The notes under the pieces are model-generated. The model was not told the DNA's origin, did no database searches, and was given only the letters and a program-made list of their open reading frames with translations. This document shows positions 14,742 to 22,526 of a stretch of 64,000 nt of DNA, piece after piece (positions within the stretch are counted from its first letter, which is position 1; every line of letters begins with the position of its first letter). This stretch comes from an uncultured Eubacteriales bacterium (lineage in GTDB: Bacteria; Bacillota; Clostridia; Oscillospirales; Acutalibacteraceae). Location of the stretch: the NCBI GenBank assembly GCA_934511365.1, contig CAKSWC010000006.1, positions 1 through 64,000 on the forward strand, given 5' to 3'. Made by a program: the position numbers and the translations under genes.

Positions 14742-16004
14742 TTATTTCAACTCCTGCGCGGTCAGGATGTTAATAAATTCCGCCTTTGTTTTGGAGTAAA
14801 CTATCTTCTGGCTGCTGTAAAGGCCGAAGTAGCCGGAGAGGGCAAAGCTTATTGCGCAGGCTGCGGCAAAATAGATGATTCCGCCGGCGCCGAAAAGCTC
14901 AATGCTCAAAAAGACCGAGGCAATCGGACAGTTGACGGCGCCGCAGAAAAGCGAAACAAGACCGAGCGCGGCCGAAAAGCCGGGGTCAAGTCCAAGAAGC
15001 GGACCTATTACGCAGCCGAAAGTTGAGCCGATGAAAAATGTTGGAACAATTTCACCGCCCTTGAAGCCGAAGCCGATTGTTACGGCGGTGAAAAGCATTT
15101 TGAGCAGGAAGGCAAACGGCTCGGCATTTCCGCCCATTGCGTTTTCGATTATATTCATTCCGGCTCCGTTATAATCGTGGCCGAAAATCAACGTCAGAAC
15201 AATAACAGCCGCACCGCCGATGAATGCACGCAAAAAGGTGTTTTTAAAAAGCTTTGCCGCGCCCTTGTGGGAAAAATGCATCAAAAGGCAAAAGCCGATG
15301 CTCAGCACCGCGCAGAGGGCGGAAAGGACGGCAACGCGCCAGAACGAGCCGAAATCCGCCTGCGGAATGTTTTCAACGGAAAACCTGACCGGCGGAACTT
15401 TGCAAAGTCCGGCAATCCAGTAAGCAACAAGCGAGGCAGTCAGACAGGGGATGATGCCCGAATAATAAACAACGCCGACCGAGATGACCTCAAGCGCAAA
15501 AAGCGCCGCGGTCAGGGGAGTGCCGAACAGGGCGGAAAAAACCGCGCTCATTCCGCAGAGTGTTGCAAGGTGCATATCCTTTTCGTCAAATTTAACGAGC
15601 CTTCCAACCTGCGCGCCAATGCTGCCGCCAAGCTGAAGCGCCGCACCTTCGCGGCCGGCCGAGCCGCCGAAAAGGTGGGTAATTACGGTTGAAACAAAAA
15701 TAAGCGGAGCAAGCAGGAACGGAACGCTTTTTTCCGTCCGTATTGACTCGATAACATTGTCCGTTCCAAGCCTTTCCATTTTTAAAAGCTTATAAAGTCC
15801 GGCTATTGCAAGGCCGCCGACCGGAAGGAGATATACAATCCATTCATGCGCGGTACGCAGCTCGGTAGCTTTTTCAACGCTGATGTGGAAAGCAACGCCG
15901 ACCGCGCCGCCGACCGCACCGACAACCGCCGCAACGGCAATCCATTTCAAAATTGCAAGAACATAGCAAAACGCAATTTTTGCGTTCCTTTTAACAATAT
16001 CCAA
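14742..16004 (-). CDS. CLC-family anion channel/transporter
   Basis: This is a 420-residue membrane protein with about ten to twelve hydrophobic segments. The gating-glutamate motif is GGSAGREGAALQLGG (E119). The later pore motif reads FKGGEIVPTFFIGSTFG. The first pore motif, GSGIP in classical chloride CLCs, is absent. The equivalent region is RLGTDNVIES (79-88), a divergence also reported for fluoride-exporting CLC-F proteins. The ion is therefore uncertain. The start is a TTG at 16004 preceded by AGAGGG. No fluoride riboswitch is visible upstream, and the gene has its own promoter. Confidence 0.85.
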   Translation of the reverse strand: MDIVKRNAKIAFCYVLAILKWIAVAAVVGAVGGAVGVAFHISVEKATELRTAHEWIVYLLPVGGLAIAGLYKLLKMERLGTDNVIESIRTEKSVPFLLAPLIFVSTVITHLFGGSAGREGAALQLGGSIGAQVGRLVKFDEKDMHLATLCGMSAVFSALFGTPLTAALFALEVISVGVVYYSGIIPCLTASLVAYWIAGLCKVPPVRFSVENIPQADFGSFWRVAVLSALCAVLSIGFCLLMHFSHKGAAKLFKNTFLRAFIGGAAVIVLTLIFGHDYNGAGMNIIENAMGGNAEPFAFLLKMLFTAVTIGFGFKGGEIVPTFFIGSTFGCVIGPLLGLDPGFSAALGLVSLFCGAVNCPIASVFLSIELFGAGGIIYFAAACAISFALSGYFGLYSSQKIVYSKTKAEFINILTAQELK

Positions 16005-16041
16005 AAAAATACCCTCTTTTTAATCAGAAGTGCTGCAACAT

Positions 16042-16070
16042 ATAATAGCACTGTTTTTCCGTTTGTGCAA
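16042..16070 (-). promoter_or_regulatory. promoter of the CLC gene
   Basis: On the minus strand, TTGCAC and TATTAT are separated by 17 bases. Confidence 0.7.
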
Positions 16071-16078
16071 CAGGAAAA

Positions 16079-16114
16079 TAAAAAATACGCCGGTTCTTGA
16101 CCGACGTATTTTTT
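16079..16114. terminator. terminator of the TrpXYZ-type operon
   Basis: AAAAATACGYCGGT arms with a T-run follow the stop of the ATPase gene on the minus strand and isolate it from the CLC gene. Confidence 0.85.
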
Positions 16115-16116
16115 GC

Positions 16117-16905
16117 TTATGAAAGCAGAATTCTGTCCGTTGTGAGTTCCTTTCCGACTCTGTCCTTGAATTTTTCAAGAAGGTCGCCAACGGAAAGGTT
16201 CTTCCTTTCCTCGCCTTTGGTGTCAAAAACAATGTTTCCGTTGTTCATCATGATGGTGCGGTTGCCGAGGTCGAGCGCGGACTGCATATTGTGCGTTATC
16301 ATGAGGCAGGTGAGGGTATTGTCCTTGATGATCTTTTCCGTCAGAGCAAGTACCTTTTCCGCCGTGCCCGGGTCGAGGGCAGCGGTGTGCTCGTCAAGAA
16401 GAAGGAGCTTCGGCGGATTGATTGTTGCCATGAGGAGGGTCAAAGCCTGTCTTTGGCCGCCGGAGAGGAGACCAACAGGCTGCTTCATTCTGTCCTCAAG
16501 TCCCATTCCAAGAACGGAAAGCCGCTCGCGGAAGTCCTCCCTGTCCTTTTTGGTTGTGTGGCTGAACCATGTTCCTCTGTGGGCGGCGAGAGCAAGGTTT
16601 TCCTCAATACTCATTGCAGGGGCGGAGCCGAGCATCGGATCCTGAAAAAGCCTGCCAATGCTTTTTGACCTTTTGTGCTCCGGCATCATTGTGATGTCCG
16701 TTCCGTCAAGAACAATGCGTCCGCTGTCCGTTAAAAATGTTCCGGAAATTGCGCCGAAAAGTGTGCTTTTTCCGGCTCCGTTTGCGCCGATAACGGTGAT
16801 GAAATCTCCCTTTTCAACCTCAAGCGAAAGGTCGTTTATTGCGCATTTTGCGTTGACGGTTCCGGGGTTAAAGGTTTTTGAAATATGAGAAACCGAAAGC
16901 ATCAT
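16117..16905 (-). CDS. trpZ: ABC transporter ATP-binding protein, tryptophan-type (TrpZ)
   Basis: This is a 262-residue ATPase. The Walker A is GANGAGKST, the Q-loop is LFQDPMLGSAP, the signature is LLSGGQRQAL, Walker B with catalytic residue is LLLLDEHTAALDP, and the switch histidine is in MITHNMQSA. It overlaps the permease gene by four bases. Together with the ABC_sub_bind-type binding protein and the single permease, it forms the three-gene TrpXYZ arrangement. The tryptophan assignment rests on the UGG T-box upstream of the operon. Confidence 0.85.
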   Translation of the reverse strand: MMLSVSHISKTFNPGTVNAKCAINDLSLEVEKGDFITVIGANGAGKSTLFGAISGTFLTDSGRIVLDGTDITMMPEHKRSKSIGRLFQDPMLGSAPAMSIEENLALAAHRGTWFSHTTKKDREDFRERLSVLGMGLEDRMKQPVGLLSGGQRQALTLLMATINPPKLLLLDEHTAALDPGTAEKVLALTEKIIKDNTLTCLMITHNMQSALDLGNRTIMMNNGNIVFDTKGEERKNLSVGDLLEKFKDRVGKELTTDRILLS

Positions 16906-17822
16906 ACCTTTGCTCCCTCCTTTTTTCTCAGCTCAAAGCGTCTTTTAAGCTTTGGAAGCTGCTTTTTGAGATACGGCGCCGAAATTGCAATGATAACAAT
17001 GACGGAGGAAACAAGCTTGAGCATATATGCCGGCATATGAAGGCGCAGAGCCAAGGTGTAGACGAGGCGGAAGATGAGGGCGCCGGCAACCGCGCAGACG
17101 GCGCGGACGGCAGTGCTTTTGCGCTTTGTGAAAAGGATTGAGCCGATAAGCAGCGAGGCGAGCGCAATGGTGACCATTCCGCTGCCCATGTCAATATTCG
17201 CCGAACCGTTGGACTGGGCAAGCAGGCAGCCGGAAAGGGCGGTGAATGAGTTTGAAACGCAAAGGCCGATTATTGTGATTGTTGCCGTGTTTACGGACGA
17301 GGAGCGAACCATGTCCGGATTGTTGCCCGTTGCGCGCAGCGCAAGGCCAAGATTTGTTCTGAGGAAAAGCGCAAGAAAAAGAACAACCAAAATAACCGCG
17401 CAAAGCGCAATAATCAGCTTGTACTGGCCGGCAAGGGGTGTTCCCTCAAGCACCGCTTCAAGCTTTGTGAAGATAGTTTCGCTGAAATTGAGGTTGACCA
17501 GTGTTGCGTTGCGCATCACCGCAATGTTGATTGAGTAAAGCCCCGTGTTGACAATGATTCCGGCAAGGAGGCTGTCGATGCCCATTTTTGTTTGCAAAAA
17601 CGCGGTAATAAAGCCGGAAAGAGCACCGGCAATCATCGCCGCCGGGATTGAAAGAAACGGGTGGCCGGAATAAGCAACCATAGCTCCGACCGCCGCGCCG
17701 AGCGTGAAGCAGCCGTCGGTTGAAAGGTCGCAGACATTGAGCATTGAATAGCTCAGAAAGAGGGAAAGAACGGTCAGCGAGCTTATCAGCCCAAGTTCAG
17801 CCGCTGTTTGAAGAAGATCCAT
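16902..17822 (-). CDS. trpY: ABC transporter permease, tryptophan-type (TrpY)
   Basis: This is a 306-residue permease with eight or more membrane segments, of the branched-chain-permease-like family. LALRATGNNPDMVRSSS is the conserved cytoplasmic loop that contacts the ATPase, and GCFTLGAAVGAMVAYSGH lies in the first third. A 94-base spacer with a strong hairpin separates it from the binding-protein gene, which could lower its expression relative to the binding protein. Confidence 0.85.
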   Translation of the reverse strand: MDLLQTAAELGLISSLTVLSLFLSYSMLNVCDLSTDGCFTLGAAVGAMVAYSGHPFLSIPAAMIAGALSGFITAFLQTKMGIDSLLAGIIVNTGLYSINIAVMRNATLVNLNFSETIFTKLEAVLEGTPLAGQYKLIIALCAVILVVLFLALFLRTNLGLALRATGNNPDMVRSSSVNTATITIIGLCVSNSFTALSGCLLAQSNGSANIDMGSGMVTIALASLLIGSILFTKRKSTAVRAVCAVAGALIFRLVYTLALRLHMPAYMLKLVSSVIVIIAISAPYLKKQLPKLKRRFELRKKEGAKV

Positions 17823-17855
17823 GTTTTTATCACTCCGTTAAAAAACCTGACGCGG

Positions 17856-17888
17856 CCGCCGGAAAAACAGAAGCTGCTCTTCCGGCGG
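17856..17888 (-). repeat. intercistronic hairpin
   Basis: CCGCCGGA / TCCGGCGG arms without a T-run lie between the binding-protein and permease genes. It is probably an mRNA-stabilising or attenuating stem. Confidence 0.55.
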
Positions 17889-17916
17889 TCTGCCGCTTTG
17901 TTTGGTGGTTGGTGGG

Positions 17917-18993
17917 TTACTGAACGTCCGAAAAGCTTTCGGCTGTTTTAATGCTCTTTACTGCGGTGCAGAAAGGTTTAATTTTTTCCGATACCTCTTC
18001 AAACTTGAGGCCGAGTGCTTCGCAGGTTTCGGTGTTTACGGTTGCGGTTCCGTTGTCAAAGGTGCGGACGGCCATTGCTGCCGGGTCCTTTTTGTCAACA
18101 AGAATTTCAGCAATCATTTCAGCCGTCTGTTCGCCAAGGTTTGCGTAGTCAACTCCGTATCCGAGGAAAGCTCCGTTGAGGGCGAATGAATCCGCACCGG
18201 TGTAATGGGGGATACCCGCCTTTGCAAGAATTTCATAGATTGAAAGTTCGGCTTTCATGATTGTGTTGTCGGTCGGGGTGAACACTGCGTCAACCTTGTC
18301 TGAAACAAGAGCCTGAGCGGCAAGAACAACCTCGTCAACCGTGGTTCCGGTGCGTTCAACAACTTCAATGCCCTTCTTTTCAAGATACTCTTTTGCGGCC
18401 TTGATTGCTGCGGTTGAAGAATCCTGGCCAATGTCATAGAGAAGGCCAACCTTTTTGACGCCGCTGTTGACGGCAAAAACAAGGTTCATGATTGAAGCCG
18501 TGTCAAGGTAGTCGCTGGTTCCGGTGATGTTCTTGCCCGGCTTTTCAAGCGAGGAAACAACCTTTGCTCCAACGGGATCGGAAACGGCGGAGAAAACAAC
18601 GGGAATATTGTTCTTCTTTGTTGCGTTCTGCATTGCCATTGCAACGGGGGTTGCAACGCCGACCATGAGGTCAACGTCATCCGCAATGAAGTTTGCAACA
18701 ATCTGGCTGAGGACGTTTGAATCCGCGTTGCAGTTGTCATAGGAAATTTCAAACTTAACATTCTTTTCGCTTTCGATTGCGGAAAGCTTTGATTTAATGC
18801 TGTCAACAATCTGGTTGAGGGAAGCGTCGTCAACATAGTTGCAGATTCCGACTTTATATGTCACTGCGGCACTGCTCGGAGCAGAGGAGCCGGATGAAGC
18901 GTGGGAAGTTGTTGTTTCGCTGCCATTGGAAGAACAGGCGACAAAGGCAAAAACGAGCGTGAGAGCAAGAACAAGAGCAATAATCTTTTTCAT
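17917..18993 (-). CDS. trpX: ABC transporter substrate-binding lipoprotein, tryptophan-type (TrpX)
   Basis: This is a 358-residue lipoprotein. It has a signal peptide with lipobox FVAC (residues 17-20), a Ser/Thr-rich linker (21-45), then an ABC_sub_bind-type (COG2984) fold with KVGICNYVDDASLNQIVDSI at its start and the GTSDYLDTASIMNL and LLYDIGQDSS segments. Such proteins pair with the TrpY and TrpZ types. Its ATG overlaps the stop of a 33-codon leader ORF by four bases (ATGA), in addition to its own GAAAGG. Confidence 0.85.
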   Translation of the reverse strand: MKKIIALVLALTLVFAFVACSSNGSETTTSHASSGSSAPSSAAVTYKVGICNYVDDASLNQIVDSIKSKLSAIESEKNVKFEISYDNCNADSNVLSQIVANFIADDVDLMVGVATPVAMAMQNATKKNNIPVVFSAVSDPVGAKVVSSLEKPGKNITGTSDYLDTASIMNLVFAVNSGVKKVGLLYDIGQDSSTAAIKAAKEYLEKKGIEVVERTGTTVDEVVLAAQALVSDKVDAVFTPTDNTIMKAELSIYEILAKAGIPHYTGADSFALNGAFLGYGVDYANLGEQTAEMIAEILVDKKDPAAMAVRTFDNGTATVNTETCEALGLKFEEVSEKIKPFCTAVKSIKTAESFSDVQ

Positions 18994-19091
18994 GATAAAA
19001 TTCCTTTCTTTATACAGTGATAATTTATTGATATGCAGCGGTTTTTCGGTTCGTGAAATTCATTTATCCGTCGCCATCGTTTTGTTCTCAT
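18990..19091 (-). CDS. 33-residue leader ORF translationally coupled to trpX
   Basis: Just after the T-box terminator, AAAAAAGGAGTGG precedes an ATG (19091) that opens a 34-codon frame starting MRTKRWRRINEF and ending IKKGILS. Its TGA overlaps the trpX ATG. The peptide is basic, contains one Trp at codon 6 and matches no family I know. The strong ribosome site and the stop/start overlap suggest that it is translated to couple or tune trpX. It could also be fortuitous. Confidence 0.45.
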   Translation of the reverse strand: MRTKRWRRINEFHEPKNRCISINYHCIKKGILS

Positions 19092-19123
19092 AAGATTCCA
19101 CTCCTTTTTTGCGGTAATAAAAT

Positions 19124-19424
19124 AAAAAACCTGTCTCAGCAATTATAACTTGCTGGGACAGGACTGATAACATAATCCTGCGGTGCCACCCGGCTTAACG
19201 CTTAAAGCGTCCGCTTAACGCATACTAACATATGCCGACCTTTTTTCACGGAGAGCCACACTCCGTCTCACATACTCCGGTAAACCCGTTTCCGCTCGCC
19301 CTCGAAAGTCCATTCAGCTTTGGCTTTCCTGCCGCGTTTCCACCGCCGGCGGCTCTCTGAAAGAAAAGGAACAAAACCTACTCACTCTTTCTCATCGGTT
19401 TGAAAGAATCAATATTTATTTGTT
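19124..19424 (-). promoter_or_regulatory. T-box riboswitch, Trp specifier (UGG)
   Basis: The minus-strand leader has the T-box core GGGTGGCACCGCAGG (19177-19191), a Stem I with distal-loop-like sequence, and a specifier region GAA-TGG-A followed by CTTTCGAGGG (UGG at 19310-19312). It ends in a terminator, CCTGTCCCAGCA / TGCTGAGACAGG with T-run (19124-19163). Uncharged tRNA-Trp would favour the antiterminator and switch on the transporter operon. Confidence 0.93.
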
Positions 19425-19430
19425 GACACG

Positions 19431-19459
19431 ATTAAACCACTTTTGATTTTATTTGTCAA
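19431..19459 (-). promoter_or_regulatory. promoter of the T-box operon
   Basis: On the minus strand, TTGACA (19454-19459) and TTTAAT (19431-19436) are 17 bases apart, just before the T-box leader. Confidence 0.8.
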
Positions 19460-19564
19460 GAGTTTTTTTCAAAAAAACTTCGGTTTGGAGGATTTTACAA
19501 ATCTTTCGTCTGTTTGAACGCTTTAAACGGTTGAATTGAACAGAAGTCTGAGCTTTTTTAAAAA

Positions 19565-20233
19565 TCAGCCCAAAAGACTTTCGCGCATTTTTATGAGCAG
19601 AGCTTTTTCCCGCCGTGAAACCTGAACCTGAGACATTCCAAGCTCCTCGGCGGTTTTGACCTGAGTCAGCCCTTTGAAGTATCGCAGCTCAATGAGCTTT
19701 CTGTCCCTTTCTTCAAGGAGGGAAACAACCTTTTTGAGCGCGAGCTTTTCGGCAACGGCCTCCTGCGGCGCCTGAGTCGGAATGTCAAGCTGCCTTGAGG
19801 TGCTTTCGTCCTGCGCCGTCAGCGAAATTACCGGCATTGAAACGGTCAAAAGCTCCGCCGCTTCGCTGACGGAAACGCCGAGTTTTTCGGCAAGTTCGGA
19901 AATTGTCGGCTCGCGTGAGAGCTCGTTTTCAAGCTCCTGCTTTGTTTTGAGGGCGGCTCTTGCTTTTTCTTTCAGTGAGCGCGAAACCTTGACCGTTCCT
20001 CCGTCGCGGAAAATTCGGCGGATCTCGCCGAGGATGACCGGAACGGCATAGGTTGAAAAGGCAAAGCCGCGCTCGGCGTCAAAATTCGCCGCAGCCTTGC
20101 AAAGGCCGACGCACCCGGCCTGAAAAAGGTCGTCATATTCGGCGCCGCGTCCGCGGAACTTGTTGGCGCAGGCATGAACAAGACCGAGATTCTCGTTAAC
20201 AAGGGCGTCCTTGCTTGCTTTTTCTTTTTCCAA
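19565..20233 (-). CDS. sigF: forespore sigma factor SigF (sporulation)
   Basis: This is a 222-residue sigma-70 family protein of the SigF/SigG group. Region 2 contains NLGLVHACANKF and DDLFQAGCVGLCKAA, region 3 follows at about 95-140, and region 4 ends with the helix-turn-helix LTQVKTAEELGMSQVQVSRREK. It is the third gene of the spoIIA operon, directly after spoIIAB, which makes SigF the clear choice over SigG. It starts early forespore transcription after septation. Confidence 0.94.
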   Translation of the reverse strand: MEKEKASKDALVNENLGLVHACANKFRGRGAEYDDLFQAGCVGLCKAAANFDAERGFAFSTYAVPVILGEIRRIFRDGGTVKVSRSLKEKARAALKTKQELENELSREPTISELAEKLGVSVSEAAELLTVSMPVISLTAQDESTSRQLDIPTQAPQEAVAEKLALKKVVSLLEERDRKLIELRYFKGLTQVKTAEELGMSQVQVSRREKALLIKMRESLLG

Positions 20234-20247
20234 AAGAATATCTCTCC

Positions 20248-20688
20248 TTACGGGTTAAGCGCTTTTCCGCTGATTTTCTTTTCGAGTGTGACGGTTGTTC
20301 CGTGGCCGGGCGCGGAGCGGACGCTCAGTTTGTCCGTGAAGCTTTCCATCACAGCAAATCCGAGTCCGGCGCGTTCGCCGCCGAGGGTTGTGAAAAGCGG
20401 CTGGCGCGCTTGTTCAATGTCCTCAATTCCAACTCCGCGGTCGCGGATTTTTATTCTGATAATATTTTGATCCGTAATTGCGGCGGTTATGTAAATTTTG
20501 CCCATTTTTTCGCGGTAGCCGTGAACAATGGCGTTTGTAACAGCCTCGCTGACCGCCGTTTTAATGTCGTTGAGTTCTTCAATGGTGGGGTCGAGAGCGG
20601 CGGCAAAGCTTGCAACCGCAACGCGCGAAAAGCCCTCGTTAATGCTTTTGCTTTCAAAGGTAAGCTTCATCTCGTTAATCGTTTTCAT
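20248..20688 (-). CDS. spoIIAB: anti-sigma F factor and kinase SpoIIAB
   Basis: This is a 146-residue GHKL-type serine kinase. The N-box is EAVTNAIVHGY, the G1 box is DRGVGIEDI, and the G2 box is GERAGLGFAVM. It binds and holds SigF, and phosphorylates SpoIIAA. Short gaps of 18 and 14 bases to the neighbouring genes support one transcript. Confidence 0.95.
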   Translation of the reverse strand: MKTINEMKLTFESKSINEGFSRVAVASFAAALDPTIEELNDIKTAVSEAVTNAIVHGYREKMGKIYITAAITDQNIIRIKIRDRGVGIEDIEQARQPLFTTLGGERAGLGFAVMESFTDKLSVRSAPGHGTTVTLEKKISGKALNP

Positions 20689-20706
20689 CCTTTTAAAATC
20701 TCCTTT

Positions 20707-21051
20707 TCAAGTTGAACTCTGAACGCTTTGCGGCTCGGCTTCTCTCATCCTCAGCTCACCGAGTCTTTCAAGTCCGGCGAGCTTCATCACCTTGTATGCG
20801 GCCGGAGAGAGGTTTTCAACCCTTATTCTTCCGCCAACGGTTCTCATAAGCTTGTATCGCCCCATGACGAGACCGATTCCCGAGGAATCCATAAAGCTCA
20901 CCTTTGAAAAATCAAGAATGAGCAGCTGCGGACGTTTGTGGATTATTGCATCGTCAATGCTTATTCTGATGAGGCTTGCGCTGTGGTGGTCAATTTCTCC
21001 GTCCAGAACAACGCGAATCTCTTTCTTGAGATATTCAAGTCTTGCAGACAT
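20707..21051 (-). CDS. spoIIAA: anti-anti-sigma factor SpoIIAA
   Basis: This is a 114-residue STAS-domain protein. The phosphorylated serine lies in FMDSSGIGLVMGRY (Ser57 by alignment with B. subtilis Ser58). Unphosphorylated SpoIIAA frees SigF from SpoIIAB. The ATG at 21051 follows GGAAAG. A longer reading upstream runs through a terminator hairpin and is rejected. Confidence 0.94.
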   Translation of the reverse strand: MSARLEYLKKEIRVVLDGEIDHHSASLIRISIDDAIIHKRPQLLILDFSKVSFMDSSGIGLVMGRYKLMRTVGGRIRVENLSPAAYKVMKLAGLERLGELRMREAEPQSVQSST

Positions 21052-21085
21052 TTTGCGAATCTTCCTTTCCTGCGTTTGATTATAA

Positions 21086-21128
21086 AAAAATGACTTACTC
21101 ATAGGACAAGCTCTATGGTAAGTCATTT
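21086..21128 (-). terminator. terminator between folC and the spoIIA operon
   Basis: A long stem, AAATGACTTACCATAG paired with CTATGAGTAAGTCATTT, is followed by a T-run in minus-strand sense. It separates folC transcription from spoIIAA. Confidence 0.85.
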
Positions 21129-21153
21129 GAACCGAAATTTTTGGCGAAAGGTG

Positions 21154-22452
21154 TCAGCGGATAAAATTTTTGCGCACGGCTGAGGCAAGATAGAATGAAC
21201 CGGCGATTATGAGCGCCGAGTCCGGCTCAAGAAGCGCCTCTCCCTTTTTGAGTGCCGCGTCAATATCATCTTCAAAAAAGACGTTTTTGCAATAATTTTC
21301 CGCGCACCGGGCAAGAACACGGGGACTTTCTCCCCGGTGCTCGTCGCAGAGGGTGAAAACAATGTTTTTGCATTTTGGCGCAAGAATTTTTATTGCCGTT
21401 TCATAATCCTTGTCCTTCATGAACGCCGCAAGGAGGGTGATGCTTTTTCCAATCAAAAAGCGGTCAATAAATTTTGAAAGCGTTTTTGCCGCGCCCTCAT
21501 TATGGCCGCCGTCAATCAGAACCAGCGGCTCTTTTTTAACAATCTCCGTTCTTGCCGGGAGGAAAGCGCTCTCCATTCCCTTTTGCAAAGCCGCGTCCGG
21601 AATTGACCAGCCGAGGGAACGCAGGGCTTTCATGCACTCAAGCGCGCAGGCGGCGTTTGCAAACTGGTGCTCGCCCGGAAGCTTCAGGGAAAACGTCAGT
21701 GCTTCATATTTAAGCACCGTTTTTGTCATGCTCTCCTCAAGAACACAAAGCTTCTTCATGTCCGGAAAAACTATCCGGCAATTTTCTTCTGCACTTTTGC
21801 GCCGGAGAATTTTGCAAACGCTTTCCTTTTGGGGAACAAAGTCAAAGCCGCCGTTTTCACCGGGAAAAGAGATAACAACACTCCCGTTCTTGATTGCGCC
21901 GGCCTTGTTTTCCGCAATTTTTTCTGCCGTATCTCCGAGGAGAGCCGTGTGGTCAAGGGAAACGGAGGTGAATATTGAAACAAGCGGCGCAGGGATGATG
22001 TTGGTGCTGTCGCTTTGGCCGCCGATTCCGGCCTCAAGAACAACAAGGTCGCATTTTTGCTCGCAAAAATAAAGAAGCGAGACGGCAAGGATGAATTCAA
22101 AAAAGGTTGGCTGAAGATTTTCAGGAAGTTGTTCGCTTTTTTCTCTGACCTTTTCGGTCAGGCGGCAAAAGTCGCTTTCGGAAATGTACTCTGAGTCAAC
22201 CTGAATCCGCTCGCGGAAATTCACAACGAACGGTGAGGTGAACTTTCCCGTTCTGTAGCCTGCCGCCGTGAGGCATGAGGCGGCCATTGCCGAAACGGAG
22301 CCTTTTCCGTTTGTTCCGAGAACATGGATAAACCGCAGCTTTTTCTGTGGTTCCGAGAGCGCCGAAAGCAGAGCGCCGATGCGTTCAAGCGAGCTGCTTT
22401 TGGCAAATTTTTTTCTTGAGTAGATAAAGCTCAGAGCTTTTTCATAGTCCAT
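21154..22452 (-). CDS. folC: bifunctional folylpolyglutamate/dihydrofolate synthase
   Basis: This is a 432-residue Mur-ligase-family enzyme. The ATP loop is VLGTNGKGSVSAM, followed by GKFTSPFVVNFRERIQ. The EAGIGGQSDSTN segment replaces the common GLGGRLDATN. FTSVSLDHTALLGDT, the PGEHQFANAACAL block and DGGHNEGAA complete the two-domain signature. It adds glutamate tails to folates and may also join dihydropteroate with glutamate. It is monocistronic between two terminators. Confidence 0.93.
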   Translation of the reverse strand: MDYEKALSFIYSRKKFAKSSSLERIGALLSALSEPQKKLRFIHVLGTNGKGSVSAMAASCLTAAGYRTGKFTSPFVVNFRERIQVDSEYISESDFCRLTEKVREKSEQLPENLQPTFFEFILAVSLLYFCEQKCDLVVLEAGIGGQSDSTNIIPAPLVSIFTSVSLDHTALLGDTAEKIAENKAGAIKNGSVVISFPGENGGFDFVPQKESVCKILRRKSAEENCRIVFPDMKKLCVLEESMTKTVLKYEALTFSLKLPGEHQFANAACALECMKALRSLGWSIPDAALQKGMESAFLPARTEIVKKEPLVLIDGGHNEGAAKTLSKFIDRFLIGKSITLLAAFMKDKDYETAIKILAPKCKNIVFTLCDEHRGESPRVLARCAENYCKNVFFEDDIDAALKKGEALLEPDSALIIAGSFYLASAVRKNFIR

Positions 22453-22475
22453 TAAAACACCACTTCCGGTTAATC

Positions 22476-22501
22476 AAAAAGCTGCCTTTTGGCAGCTTTT
22501 T
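22476..22501. terminator. terminator between the phosphoesterase and folC
   Basis: A perfect AAAAAGCTGCC / GGCAGCTTTTT hairpin with T-rich sequence on both sides. Confidence 0.85.
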
Positions 22502-22526
22502 GGCTTTTGATTTTTATTTTGTCACG

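Noticed and set aside
16005..16116. Fluoride riboswitch upstream of the CLC gene
   Set aside because: The region holds only the terminator of the upstream operon and a plain promoter. No fluoride aptamer sequence is visible.
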